Origin: Leptolyngbyaceae cyanobacterium
GTDB lineage: Bacteria; Cyanobacteriota; Cyanobacteriia; Cyanobacteriales; Aerosakkonemataceae
Direction of reading: 5' to 3'
Length of the DNA: 64,000 nt
Assembly: GCA_036703985.1 (NCBI GenBank)
Contig: DATNQN010000133.1
Coordinates: 1-64,000 of the forward strand
The notes below the pieces were generated by a model that made no database searches, was not told where the DNA came from, and saw nothing but the letters and a program-made list of their open reading frames with translations. Positions 43,980 through 52,870 of this stretch are shown one piece after another. The position numbers and the translations under genes are program-made. How positions within the stretch are numbered: position 1 is the first letter of the stretch; the number at the start of each line of letters is the position of its first letter.

Positions 43980-45359
43980 CTAATCCCCTTTTTCTTGGCG
44001 TGGAATGTAAACAACAAACTTTGTACATTCTCCTACTTTACTGATTAATTCAATTTTGCCATTTTGAAGCTCCACACATTTTTTCACTACTGCGAGTCCC
44101 AAACCACTGCCTGAAACACTCTCCACATTTTGACCGCGATAAAAGGGTGTGAAAATATTCTCTCGATCTTCTGGTAAGATGCCAATGCCTCGATCTTCAA
44201 CTTCAAATATAATTTGCTCCGATTCGCACTGAAGTTTTAAACTAACCTGACTTTCTGAAGGCGAATACTTCATCGCATTTAGCAATAAATTACTCAAGAT
44301 TGAATACAATAATTTTTCATCAAGATAAACTCGACCGGATTCGCCCTGGCTAGTAAAATTGAGAGTGTGTTGCATCAAGTTGGAAGATTGAAAATCATCC
44401 AGTAAATTTAGGCAAAATGCTTCGACATCTAGTAGTTCTGGTTTACATTCAAGCTTGCCAGTCTCGGCTCTGGTTAGGGTTAAAATATCGGTAATTAACC
44501 GATTCATCAGTTTGGCTGAGTTCTGAATTCGATATAAGTTTTTTAGTTGGCTTTGTTCGATTTTTGGCTCCAAAATTTCAGCTAATAGTTGAGAAGATGC
44601 CAGAATCACGCTCAAGGGAGTACGAAATTCGTGGGAAATCATGGAAAACAAACGTAGCTTTAAATTGCTGAGTTCTTGTTCTTGAGCTAATGTTTGTTCT
44701 AATGCTTTTAGTTTGTGGCGGCGTTTTTGTCCCCAGTAAAACATGACGATCGCACCACAAGCAACGGCAAAGCTGAGAAATATTCCCAGTCGCTCAATAG
44801 AAGAGCGATATTGAATCTTTAATCTGGCTTGTTCTAATGAATTTTTTAGTTGTTGGTTTTCGACATCTTTAACTTCAGTTAATAAAGTTTGGATTTGCTC
44901 CCTTAACTGCACGCTGTAGTCAGTGATCGAGTTTTGAGTTTGCATTGCTGTATTCGATCGATCGCGTTTGTAGAGTTCGATCGACTGCTGGAATAATGCC
45001 ATCCGCTGCATCGTTAACTGATTTAACTGCTGTATGCGCTGTTGTTGAGATCGATCGAGGTCTGCATATTGCCGAAGCTGACTCAACTCGGCTTTCATCT
45101 CCCGTACTGCTGCTTGGTGGCGACCTAATTCTTCTTCTCTGCCAGAGAAAATATAGCCTCGCCGTCCCGATTCGGCTACGCTCATTGCAGCATAAAAATC
45201 TGTTAAAGTTCCTAATACGTTATAAGTCGATCGCACCCGGTTCGCATTTTCTACCAACTCCGTTGTATTTTTAGAAGACACCAGGTTTACTAACGCCAAT
45301 AGCAGTAAGATAGCACCCAAACTACTGGCGATCGCCTTTTCTTCAAGCGACCACTTCAT
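43980..45359 (-). CDS. CHASE3 sensor histidine kinase
   Basis: This is a membrane sensor kinase. The ATG at 45359 is chosen: it gives a short basic start and a first membrane helix ([15 protein letters not shown]). A CHASE3 sensing domain follows (about 30-165, VAESGRRGYIFSGREEEL), then a second helix (LGIFLSFAVACGAIVMFYW). The cytoplasmic kinase has SMISHEFRTPLSV (phospho-His), LLNAMKYSPSE (N box), VEDRGIGILPED (G1) and SGSGLGLAVVKKC (G2). The gene lies divergent from an OmpR-type regulator 42 nt away, its likely partner. Confidence 0.9.
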   Translation of the reverse strand: MKWSLEEKAIASSLGAILLLLALVNLVSSKNTTELVENANRVRSTYNVLGTLTDFYAAMSVAESGRRGYIFSGREEELGRHQAAVREMKAELSQLRQYADLDRSQQQRIQQLNQLTMQRMALFQQSIELYKRDRSNTAMQTQNSITDYSVQLREQIQTLLTEVKDVENQQLKNSLEQARLKIQYRSSIERLGIFLSFAVACGAIVMFYWGQKRRHKLKALEQTLAQEQELSNLKLRLFSMISHEFRTPLSVILASSQLLAEILEPKIEQSQLKNLYRIQNSAKLMNRLITDILTLTRAETGKLECKPELLDVEAFCLNLLDDFQSSNLMQHTLNFTSQGESGRVYLDEKLLYSILSNLLLNAMKYSPSESQVSLKLQCESEQIIFEVEDRGIGILPEDRENIFTPFYRGQNVESVSGSGLGLAVVKKCVELQNGKIELISKVGECTKFVVYIPRQEKGD

Positions 45360-45401
45360 GAAAGATATAGAATAAACGAACTTTTCAATCGTGACATAGC
45401 T

Positions 45402-46094
45402 ATGCGAATTTTGATTGTGGAAGATGATGTTCAATTATCGGAAGTCTTAACAGAAGCTTTAACTCGCCGTCAGCACGTCGTGGATGTGGCGCGGGATGGA
45501 GTGATTGCCTGGAATTTGACTGAGGCGATCGCCTATGATTTGATTCTTCTAGATGTCACCCTGCCTAAGTTAAACGGCATTCAGTTCTGCCAGCAGTTGC
45601 GATCGGCAGAAGCTAAGAAACACAAGCAATTAAAGAGTGCAGTCCCCGTTTTGATGTTAACCGCACGGGATACGGTAGCAGACAAAATCGTTGGCTTAGA
45701 TGTTGGTGCAGATGATTACGTAACGAAACCTTTTGATTTGGAGGAGTTGATGGCGCGGGTGCGAGCATTGCTCCGGCGAGGACTTTCCACAACTGAGTTT
45801 AACTTGCATTGGGGCAGTCTCCAGTTGAATCCCAGCACTCACGAGGCAACCTATGCCGATCGCCCCCTCACTTTAACCCCCAAAGAGTATGCTTTGCTAG
45901 AGTTACTGGTTGCTAGCGGTAGACGAATTTTGAGTCGATCGGGCATTATTGAGCAATTATGGTCGGTAGATGATTCGCCAGTGGCGGAAACGGTGACTTC
46001 CCATATTCGGGGACTGCGACAAAAGTTGAAAGCACTGGGCGCACCGGAGGATTTCATTGAAACGGTGCATGGGTTAGGATATCGGTTGAATTGA
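45402..46094 (+). CDS. OmpR/PhoB-family response regulator
   Basis: This is a two-domain transcription factor. The receiver has VEDDVQ, the phospho-acceptor Asp51 in LILLDVTLPKLNG, and the conserved Lys in DDYVTKPFD. The winged-helix DNA-binding domain (about 130-230) shows LTPKEYALLELLVASGRR and SHIRGLRQKLKALG, ending HGLGYRLN. It is divergent from the CHASE3 kinase and so probably its partner. A tnpB-less IS remnant begins directly after its stop, and the light/stress island lies just beyond. Confidence 0.92.
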   Translation: MRILIVEDDVQLSEVLTEALTRRQHVVDVARDGVIAWNLTEAIAYDLILLDVTLPKLNGIQFCQQLRSAEAKKHKQLKSAVPVLMLTARDTVADKIVGLDVGADDYVTKPFDLEELMARVRALLRRGLSTTEFNLHWGSLQLNPSTHEATYADRPLTLTPKEYALLELLVASGRRILSRSGIIEQLWSVDDSPVAETVTSHIRGLRQKLKALGAPEDFIETVHGLGYRLN

Positions 46095-46500
46095 CGCTCC
46101 TCGGCCTGAAGGCACGAGGATTCTTGGTTCAACAAGTCCACTTACGACAGGCTCCTTGCGTTACCGACGCAGAGGTGGTTCTTTCCCCAAGCGTTAACTT
46201 TCCGTCCGCCCGACGGTAGTTGCATTACTGCAAAGTTTGTTTGGTTTGGTCAAATGCCTTTACTGGTCGTCCAGTTCCTGTGAATCTTTTACCTACTTTC
46301 AGGTGTGCATTCTTAGATACACTACTGGAACAACTTTCGTAGAACCCTCTAGATTCAGTTGTCAAGGTACAGCGTTATCGTGTTAGGATACTAGGGTTTT
46401 TAACGAGGTTGATTACCCCTACCTCGTGTTTGAATATACCAGGTGATCCGCTGTCAAGTCAAGGAAGACCAAATAAAAAGCCGTCGTGGAACGACGGGGT
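46095..46500 (-). mobile_element. IS200/IS605-type remnant without tnpB, with probable omega-RNA
   Basis: A non-coding 406-nt segment has the end hairpins of an IS200/IS605 (IS1341-like) element. At the right end, CCTCGGCC/GGC-A-CGAGG (46099-46119) ends at the CGTCAA junction (minus strand). At the left end, CCGTCGT/ACGACGG (46481-46497) is followed by the AAACCCC edge. Between them the minus strand carries a long structured stretch with the GGAAAGTTAACGCTTGGGG and GAATCCTCG words seen at the 3' ends of cyanobacterial tnpB genes, where the guide (omega) RNA is made. No transposase or nuclease frame is left, so it is a non-autonomous or decayed copy. The assignment rests on remembered end sequences, without a search. 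Confidence 0.55.
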
Positions 46501-46760
46501 TTTAGACCCAAATTTCCGATCGGATCGCAAGGGGCAGGGGACTCCGCAGCAGAAAAGACGATATTCTTTGCACATTCATCCCTCTCAGAAGAACTCCCAG
46601 CGATCTACTTGCACGATTTCTGCATTTTTTCTGCACGAAAGCTCCAGAACGCTACAGTATTCTCTTCCTGGAGAAGATCCAAATCGATCCTTCAGACAGA
46701 TGAAATTTGGTCACTTTAAAAGTATGTGAGTTTTGCAGAAAATTTAGAGAAACAATCGCT

Positions 46761-47069
46761 ATGGTGAGTGAAGATTTCTATCATGGATGGGTAATTCAGG
46801 TTGAACGGGAGCCAGTTGGTTACACCTTTCAGTGCTGGATGTCAGAACGACAGGTTGATGTTGGTTTAACTGATGCTCAATACTATTCAACATTCGAGCA
46901 AGCTCTGAGCGCCGGACGGTTAAGGGCAGATTTGGAAAGCGTGCGTCTGTCGTTAACCAACTTTCTGCGGGGAAAACTCAAACATCTGCTGCTATATCCC
47001 GATGAGCAGAATTCTCTGGAAAACTCGATCGCTCAATACATCGATCTAGCCAAGAATCAGTTCGGTTGA
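46761..47069 (+). CDS. conserved hypothetical protein
   Basis: The family is not recognised by name. The product has 102 residues from ATG at 46761 (the upstream in-frame ATG at 46707 lacks support). The sequence FYHGWVIQVEREPVGYTFQCW, then YSTFEQALSAGRLRADLESVRLSLTNFLRG and YPDEQNSLENSIAQYI, is soluble and alpha/beta. It resembles small proteins seen in many cyanobacterial stress clusters. It opens the 46.7-53.9 kb island and is followed by DUF1830 on the same strand. Confidence 0.55.
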   Translation: MVSEDFYHGWVIQVEREPVGYTFQCWMSERQVDVGLTDAQYYSTFEQALSAGRLRADLESVRLSLTNFLRGKLKHLLLYPDEQNSLENSIAQYIDLAKNQFG

Positions 47070-47139
47070 TTCGATCTGGTGATGTAATTTTGAGCATTTG
47101 AGGGAACGGGCGCGATCGAAGGAGAGGAAGATTTAACTC

Positions 47140-47430
47140 ATGCTACAAATACCAACTAATACCCCCACAGATCACTGGACGACAGAAAACCTTTGTTATT
47201 ACCACAATACAACCGATCGGATTCAAATCGTCCGAATCACTCAATCTATTCCGCAAAGGTTCGAGAAGGTGCTTTTTCCAAAAGAGCGGGTGTTCTTTTA
47301 CTCTACCCTAGAAGCTTCTCTTGATATTTATACCAGCACTACGACCAGTTTAGCTTTGGTCGATCGAGTTCCTTGTTCTCAATTGCAGGTAATTGAAACA
47401 GAGTTTTATAGCGGTTTGCAAGTCGGTTAA
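47140..47430 (+). CDS. DUF1830 protein
   Basis: This 96-residue protein matches the cyanobacterial DUF1830 family: LCYYHNTTDRIQIVRITQ, then FEKVLFPKERVFFYS and ALVDRVPCSQLQV. A GGAGAGGAAG sequence precedes the ATG as ribosome binding site. It has no signal peptide. Its role is unknown. It lies 70 nt after the preceding gene, so they may be co-transcribed. It converges on the PRC-barrel gene. Confidence 0.75.
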   Translation: MLQIPTNTPTDHWTTENLCYYHNTTDRIQIVRITQSIPQRFEKVLFPKERVFFYSTLEASLDIYTSTTTSLALVDRVPCSQLQVIETEFYSGLQVG

Positions 47431-47445
47431 GGATAAGTTTCTTAG

Positions 47446-47558
47446 CGGGACTTAAACAAAAATCGAATCATCCACAATTAATGTGAATCCCTTACTGATT
47501 CGCGTTTGGCTACACTGATTCATCACCAGATCGTACTTGGGGATTCGTTTAAGTCCCG
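47446..47558. repeat. 113-bp element with 12-bp terminal inverted repeats
   Basis: CGGGACTTAAAC (47446-47457) and its exact reverse complement (47547-47558) bound 89 nt of unique sequence between the convergent DUF1830 and PRC-barrel genes. It looks like a small MITE or a terminator-like hairpin. It has no coding content. Confidence 0.55.
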
Positions 47559-47680
47559 GTAGGTAAATTACGGTTAGTCTAGCGACCTCGCCTTGAACTC
47601 AACCTACGGCAACTGTTCTCGATCGTGCCATAACCTCACATTCAACTCAAAAGGAGCGGCAATTCTACTCCAAGAAACGT

Positions 47681-49264
47681 CTACTTTGACGTTAACCTGG
47701 GTTCACGCTCCAGCGAAGCAACACCATGTTCTGGTGCACGCAGTTCAGTATCTGAAATTTCTGGTTTTCTCTTGTAAACCGAGTTCAACAGAATATTGAG
47801 AACACCACCCTGCTCTGCTTGCTGAATCGCTTTATGGGTAATTAACTCACCCACATTGAGGATGATCCGATCGTGTGGATCTAAAATGACGCGGCTGACC
47901 GGACGACCCAATGCTTGCTCAATTCGTTGTTTATGTATTGCTCGAGTACTGCGTTCTTGAAACTCTCTGTATTGCGTTTTCAGCTCTTCCCAAAACGTAT
48001 AAGCATTTTCTTGGGCGATCGCGGCTTGTTCACGAACTCTCATACCCGTGTTTGAAACAGCATCATTAGCACGATAACGGGTTGCTTCAGTCGGCTGTAG
48101 TCCTACAGCGTCCAGTAAAGCTACCTCGCGGTTAGATAGGGTTGCTCGCTCAACGACTGTATCGGTGACAATTTGCCCCGGAGCCGCAATGATCGTGCCC
48201 GCTTCAGACCGCACCATGCGTTGCACTCGACGACCTTTGGCGTGTTCAATTCCGGCACGAGCGGCTAAGTTGGATAGAGCGGCACTTCCCCATTGAGCCG
48301 TCCTGTTTAAATTACTTTCTGCTTGATCTGTGGCATCTCGTAATTGACGGTTGATTCCTACTGTGAGGCTTCCGCCCGTCGCTCGATAAACCCGATCTAA
48401 AATCCCCAGCTTTTGAGCCTCTTCAGCCAGGGATAAGGTCACAACCTGATTTTTCACTAGCAGGATCATTCCATCAGGGGTTTGAATATCGCATTCAACC
48501 GCTTTCCCGACCACATAATTACACTGCTCGTCTGAGGCGACTAGCCGATTCGTTAATTGAGTTGCTGCATTAGTGCTACCCTGATCGAAGCGATCGCTGG
48601 CACCATTGGCGACTTCTTGTAGCGTGCGGTTAGCAGAAGCGGTAGCAGTTTGTAGCTGTTCGTTTGCTGCTAGAGTAGCATCTTGTAGCTGTTGACCAGC
48701 AGTAGCTGTCGTCTCTTGAATACGAGTACCAGCAGCCATCATAGCGCCTCGAATGCCTCCTACTTGCTCTGCCATCAGGTCAGCCGTTTCGGGTGGAACA
48801 AAGGTGACTTCCTTGCCAATTTTTACGGTTTGGGGAGCCGGAATGAACGCCCGCCCGGAATAGGTATCTGCAAATAACCCTCCAGAGGTTTCGTAACCCT
48901 CAATGTTACCCGTTTGATCATTGAAATAAAGATCGACAATGGAGCCAAGATAACGTCCATCTGTTGTGATGATGCGATTACCTTTAAGCACCAATTTGTG
49001 TTCCAATATTGTTTGAATCTGAGGAGCCGCTTTCACAGATACGATCGCATCTTGTCCAGAGACAACAATGACATCAGGCCCGATTGCCCTCACCCGATCC
49101 AGGGGAACCACTTTTGCAGAGTGAAATAGCCCGCCCTCATCAACTAGAAAACCGAGTAGCTGATTGGTTTCCTGATCGAAGATTAGGTCTAAGATAGTTG
49201 CGATTTTTTTACCTGTATTGAAGGCAATAATAGAACGATTAAGAATGTCAGTTCCCTTTCTCAT
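47681..49264 (-). CDS. PRC-barrel domain protein
   Basis: Two PRC-barrel-like domains at the N-terminus (about 5-75 with KIATILDLIFDQETNQLLGF, and 88-155 with YLGSIVDLYFNDQTGNIEGYE) are followed by a helical, Ala/Gln-rich region of heptads (ATAGQQLQDATLAANEQLQ, ASANRTLQEVANG). More beta-rich segments come after, such as GRPVSRVILDPHDRIILNVGE near 470-490. The ATG at 49264 has AGAGGTG just upstream. PRC-barrel proteins bind RNA or act in photosynthetic reaction centres and other complexes. The layout suggests a soluble scaffold at a membrane. The role is not known. Confidence 0.75.
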   Translation of the reverse strand: MRKGTDILNRSIIAFNTGKKIATILDLIFDQETNQLLGFLVDEGGLFHSAKVVPLDRVRAIGPDVIVVSGQDAIVSVKAAPQIQTILEHKLVLKGNRIITTDGRYLGSIVDLYFNDQTGNIEGYETSGGLFADTYSGRAFIPAPQTVKIGKEVTFVPPETADLMAEQVGGIRGAMMAAGTRIQETTATAGQQLQDATLAANEQLQTATASANRTLQEVANGASDRFDQGSTNAATQLTNRLVASDEQCNYVVGKAVECDIQTPDGMILLVKNQVVTLSLAEEAQKLGILDRVYRATGGSLTVGINRQLRDATDQAESNLNRTAQWGSAALSNLAARAGIEHAKGRRVQRMVRSEAGTIIAAPGQIVTDTVVERATLSNREVALLDAVGLQPTEATRYRANDAVSNTGMRVREQAAIAQENAYTFWEELKTQYREFQERSTRAIHKQRIEQALGRPVSRVILDPHDRIILNVGELITHKAIQQAEQGGVLNILLNSVYKRKPEISDTELRAPEHGVASLEREPRLTSK

Positions 49265-49307
49265 CTTCACCTCTTTTATTTTTGCTTGTCATTAAATCGT
49301 GTAAGTG

Positions 49308-49481
49308 TCACTTTGCTTGATTAATGCTTTCCTGGTTGTTATACGCAGAATCTCGCTCAAATCCTGGAACGACATTGATATAACCTAAATATTCCAACAA
49401 AATTCCTGCGATCAGTGCCAACAAAAACAAAAGTGCAAACGTAGAACCAGAATCAGAGCGTTCTCCAATAAGCCTTGGCAT
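49308..49481 (-). CDS. small single-pass membrane protein
   Basis: This 57-residue protein starts at ATG 49481 with AAGGAAAATT as ribosome binding site; the upstream in-frame codons lack support. One hydrophobic helix (FALLFLLALIAGILLEYLG) is followed by a short polar tail. It has no known family. It lies 43 nt upstream of the PRC-barrel gene on the same strand, so the two are probably co-transcribed. Confidence 0.65.
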   Translation of the reverse strand: MPRLIGERSDSGSTFALLFLLALIAGILLEYLGYINVVPGFERDSAYNNQESINQAK

Positions 49482-49797
49482 AATTTTCCTTTTAATATGA
49501 TGCAGTAAACTAACCCGATAAATGTTTCCTGAATAAAACAGAGGTTGAAAAAATTTTATTAGCTTATTAATCAACCTAATAACAAAAACTCTGTTTTAAT
49601 ATCATTTTAGGTTCTAATACCTTAACGTTATAAAGATGAAAATACGTTTTCATCTATCATTAGGCATGGATTAATCATATTCTTGATGCTTTGCATTCAA
49701 GTTTATACGACAAACATTTATGAGTATAATGGGCGGTTGTCTTATTTCTTGAATGAATTGGTTGAATACGATACAAAACATAATTGAAGGGGGTAAG

Positions 49798-50574
49798 TTA
49801 AATTCTATCGACTTCCCCCATCCACCCCTGGTCAAGCTTCTTCTCATAGTTAAAATCTTGAGTGCCAAAAAGCTTATCCCAAAATGTGAAATATAACCCG
49901 TAATGTACGGTGTACTTGAGGTGATGGATGGAATGATGGGCAGGGCCAATGAACCATCTGCCTAGCCAATTATGCGGAAATGATAGCGGGAGTCGATCGA
50001 TCCCCAGATGATTAACCACAGCCCATACGGTCATCGTCACAAGCACTGCAATTACGGTGATGAAATGGAGTGGCATCACCAAAACAATTCCAACCAGGAA
50101 GAGGGATTGCACGATCGCTTCTAAGGGATCAAAGGCAAACGAAGTCCAGGGAGTTGGGTAGCGCGATCGATGATGCCCCTGATGTAACCAACGAAAGAGC
50201 AACGGGTGATGAAACAATCGATGGGTGAAATAAAAATAAGCATCCTGAAGCACTAACACGACGGCATAACTTACGCCTAAATACCACAGCCCATACTGGT
50301 AAGGGTCGCTGTATAAGCGGGTAAGGTTCCAACCGTATGCTGACATGATGAATGCCGCTGCCAACGCAAACACCCCAGCAGACAAAACAGAGAGGTTAAT
50401 ATCGTGTCGAATCGAATCCCAGGACGGCGATCGCTTCGGTTGGCCAGGATGAATCAAAGCTTGGCTGAAAGGCGAATAGAAGAACCAATAGGTTCCTCCT
50501 GCCACCAGAAAGTAGCGGAATAGAATAATTCCAAAAAAAGCGATTCCGTAAAATCCAAACGAATGGTGAATCAT
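49798..50574 (-). CDS. fatty-acid hydroxylase/sterol-desaturase family protein
   Basis: This is an integral-membrane di-iron oxygenase. The three His boxes are seen: HRLFHH near 119, HQGHHRS near 132 and HHSIHH near 213. About four hydrophobic segments surround them. At 258 residues it is of family size. In cyanobacteria related enzymes hydroxylate or desaturate carotenoids (CrtR-like) or lipids; the substrate here is unknown. Proximity to OCP makes a carotenoid substrate tempting, but the sequence does not decide it. Confidence 0.85.
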   Translation of the reverse strand: MIHHSFGFYGIAFFGIILFRYFLVAGGTYWFFYSPFSQALIHPGQPKRSPSWDSIRHDINLSVLSAGVFALAAAFIMSAYGWNLTRLYSDPYQYGLWYLGVSYAVVLVLQDAYFYFTHRLFHHPLLFRWLHQGHHRSRYPTPWTSFAFDPLEAIVQSLFLVGIVLVMPLHFITVIAVLVTMTVWAVVNHLGIDRLPLSFPHNWLGRWFIGPAHHSIHHLKYTVHYGLYFTFWDKLFGTQDFNYEKKLDQGWMGEVDRI

Positions 50575-50882
50575 TCAATCTCCTTGCCATTCCCGATCTT
50601 CCAATTCTTTTGGGATTCCTAAAACTCCATAAGTTCAACAAAAAAACGTTTGGGGTTTCAGTTTTTCACTAATTCTAAAAAATCCAACTCACATCTGCGG
50701 AATGTGGGTTTCAAATGAGCGAACCGTAAGTCTACTATTTCAATTCTATTGATTTCAAATATCTTGAAAAAGGTCAAACTCATAGAGTGTATGGATTTGA
50801 GCGGTTGATAGCCTATTGGGGCAATACATCTGTTGTTTAGATAGACTATGATTATAAGTATAAAGTCCAAATGAGGTATTCC
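50575..50882. other. 308-nt divergent promoter region
   Basis: It lies between the hydroxylase (minus) and the Psb34-like gene (plus). No gene is seen. Near 50845-50860 TATGATTATAAG could be a -10 region for the plus-strand gene, and GAGGT at 50872-50876 its ribosome binding site. Confidence 0.45.
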
Positions 50883-51191
50883 ATGAGCTACACCAAGACC
50901 CCAGGGAAAACCCTCAACCAAGCTGAAAATCACTACAGCGATGGTACTGAACTGGTTCCGGCTGAAGTTCAAGCCAATATCCGTCACAATAAGGCTCGAT
51001 TGATTGATCCTCCTTTTGCAGTTGGCTACACGATCGATGACGAAGGGTTAATCAATAACTTTGCAATTGAGCCAGATATATACCCATCAGATTATCCTTC
51101 ACCCCGACAACAGCAGCAATATAAGGTTCTGGGAGCAGCCGCTTTCTTTTTTGTTCTCATGCTGATTCTGACTTCTGTTCTCGTTAGTTAG
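50883..51191 (+). CDS. Psb34/ssl1498-family light-harvesting-like protein
   Basis: This 102-residue protein has the ssl1498 pattern in its C-terminal half: TIDDEGLINNFAIEPDIYPSD, then QQYKVLGAAAFFFVLMLILTS, one membrane helix. The extra N-terminal 40 residues, with a KTPGKTLNQAE stretch and a TELVPAEVQANIRHNKARLIDPP segment, are unusual for the small ssl1498 proteins. Psb34 (ssl1498) binds assembling photosystem II. The ATG at 50883 is used. It opens the plus-strand part of the island. Confidence 0.72.
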   Translation: MSYTKTPGKTLNQAENHYSDGTELVPAEVQANIRHNKARLIDPPFAVGYTIDDEGLINNFAIEPDIYPSDYPSPRQQQQYKVLGAAAFFFVLMLILTSVLVS

Positions 51192-51310
51192 GTATTTATG
51201 GTGTTGGTTAGATTGCATAGTACTGCTCCTTTGAATCTAAGCAAGATACTCTCACTACTTGCAAATTAAACCAGACAAGTCAAGCCATCCCTAGCAATTA
51301 TTTCATTAAT

Positions 51311-51340
51311 GCGGCTGCTCTTCTGTTTCAGAACAGTCGC
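51311..51340 (+). terminator. hairpin after Psb34-like gene
   Basis: GCGGCTG pairs with CAGTCGC and TCT with AGA around a short loop (51311-51340); an AT-rich tail with ATTATTTCATCATTTT follows. It lies 120 nt past the stop. Confidence 0.5.
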
Positions 51341-51436
51341 ATTATTTCATCATTTTGAAGTGATTTAGCGCAATTAAAATTTGGAATTTTTCGTGCTGTT
51401 CTTTACCGAACCTGCTCTATTTTTAAGGATCGCAAT

Positions 51437-51991
51437 ATGGATGCTCAAGAAATTTTGAGACTCTACGCTACAGGTCACCGAGACTTTAGCCATGTCAGTC
51501 TGGTTCAAGTTTGTTTGACGAATGCAAAGTTAATTGGTGCCAAGTTAATTGGTGCTGAATTGGTTGGAGCAGATTTACGTGGAGTGGACTTAACTGAAGC
51601 TCACCTCAATCAAGCAAAGCTCAATCAAGCGAATTTAGCCGGTGCAGAAATGATTCAAGCTTGTCTAACTCATGCTGATTTAAGTGGTGCCTATCTGAGT
51701 GGGGCAGATTTAACTCATGCTGATTTAAGCGGTGCTAACTTGAGTGGTGCCAATTTGGGTGGGGCAGATTTAAGGAAAGCTGACCTCAGTAAAGCTGATT
51801 TGAGCGGTGCTGATTTACGGGGAGCCGATTTATGCGGTGCTAATCTAAGAGAAGCCGATCTCAGTGATACAAATCTAGATGGAGCTTATCTGGAACAGGC
51901 AGATTTAACCGGAGCAGATCTTGAGAGAGCCAAAACTGATAAGGCAGGACTCAGCGGGGCTAAGATGCCCGATGGGATGGTTCATGCCTAG
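51437..51991 (+). CDS. cytosolic pentapeptide-repeat protein
   Basis: This 184-residue protein has about 25 tandem A(D/N)LxX units from residue 28 to 175 (LIGAELVGADLRGVDLTEAHL, then ADLSGANLSGANLGGADL), forming a quadrilateral beta-helix. No signal peptide is present. The N-terminal MDAQEILRLYATGHRDFSHV stretch is the common cap of soluble cyanobacterial members. The role is unknown. Confidence 0.85.
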   Translation: MDAQEILRLYATGHRDFSHVSLVQVCLTNAKLIGAKLIGAELVGADLRGVDLTEAHLNQAKLNQANLAGAEMIQACLTHADLSGAYLSGADLTHADLSGANLSGANLGGADLRKADLSKADLSGADLRGADLCGANLREADLSDTNLDGAYLEQADLTGADLERAKTDKAGLSGAKMPDGMVHA

Positions 51992-52034
51992 CGACCTCTA
52001 AGTCTCTATCCTCAAAAAAATCAAGGTTCAATGA

Positions 52035-52418
52035 ATGTTAGAAATGAATTTCCTGTTTGAGTTTTCACGAAATAATTGCATCGCAATTTGCGCTTTTTTA
52101 GTGCCAGCAAATTTGTTACTTACTCTGGTAACAGTATCACTTGTCAGCCAGCTTCGCCACTTAACTCAGGTGTATTTGTCAGTATTCGCTGCAAGCTTTT
52201 TCGCGTTGACTTTGTTATTGCATGATTTTACCTGGTTCAGCATTGGAGTGGTGATGGCTCCAACCTACATTTTGCTAGCCTTAGCTTGTGTTTGCCTCAG
52301 TCTCAATCTGTGGGCGATCGTTCATCCAGCCAGTATGAAGCAACTAATCAAAGAATTTACATCAATAGGGTACAGAAACGTTGCAATGCTGACCAATCAC
52401 ACTTTCTATCTTAAGTAA
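52035..52418 (+). CDS. integral membrane protein of unknown function
   Basis: This 127-residue protein has three to four hydrophobic segments: CIAICAFLVPANLLLTLVTV, YLSVFAASFFALTLLL and TYILLALACVCLSLNLWAIV. It ends in a polar tail. I do not recognise a family. It could be read from ATG 52035 or 52044. It lies between the pentapeptide and PII-like genes on the same strand, 44 nt and 67 nt away. Confidence 0.6.
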   Translation: MLEMNFLFEFSRNNCIAICAFLVPANLLLTLVTVSLVSQLRHLTQVYLSVFAASFFALTLLLHDFTWFSIGVVMAPTYILLALACVCLSLNLWAIVHPASMKQLIKEFTSIGYRNVAMLTNHTFYLK

Positions 52419-52484
52419 GGTGACAGAGCGCAATTAGTTCATTGAGTACTTCTAATACAAAATACAGTCGTTTTTAGAGGTTTT

Positions 52485-52784
52485 ATGTCTACTTCCTTAA
52501 CATCCGGTGTTCTCGTTACCATGATTGGTGAAGCGGTATTGCAAGATCGACTCATCAACTTACTAACAAAATTAAGGGTATCTGGTTACACAATCATTCC
52601 AGCACAGGGTGCAGGCAGTCATGGGAGACGTATGGGAGATATGGCTGGCTATAACACCAATATTGAAATCAAAACGATCGTTACCCCGGAAATATCCGCT
52701 CAACTATTTGAAGACCTGAAACCCCTACAATCCAATCATGCTTTAATTGCGTTTCGGCAAACTGTAGATGGTTTGTTTGATTAA
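52485..52784 (+). CDS. PII-like signalling protein
   Basis: This 99-residue protein fits the PII fold, closer to SbtB-like proteins than to GlnB: VTMIGEAVLQDRLINLLTKL (first strand and helix), SGYTIIPAQGAGSHGRRMG in the T-loop position and NTNIEIKTIV after it. The typical GlnB residue Ser49 and B-loop TGxxGDGKI are not seen. PII-like proteins bind small nucleotides and adjust partner proteins. It lies 86 nt before ocp on the same strand, so a role in regulating light or carbon responses is possible but unproven. Confidence 0.72.
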   Translation: MSTSLTSGVLVTMIGEAVLQDRLINLLTKLRVSGYTIIPAQGAGSHGRRMGDMAGYNTNIEIKTIVTPEISAQLFEDLKPLQSNHALIAFRQTVDGLFD

Positions 52785-52870
52785 ACTGTTCCCATTTTCA
52801 ATGTATTTCGAGTTTGATTTTTTGGGTGATGCCAATTTTCAAACTTCACGTTCTTTTTGAGGTTTTAATC

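Noticed and set aside
46409-46729. Overlapping frames of 77-106 codons after the response regulator
   Set aside because: They run across the end hairpin of the mobile-element remnant and low-complexity sequence, and none has a recognisable domain.
47593-47799. 68-codon plus-strand frame
   Set aside because: It overlaps the end of the PRC-barrel gene on the other strand and shows no features of its own.
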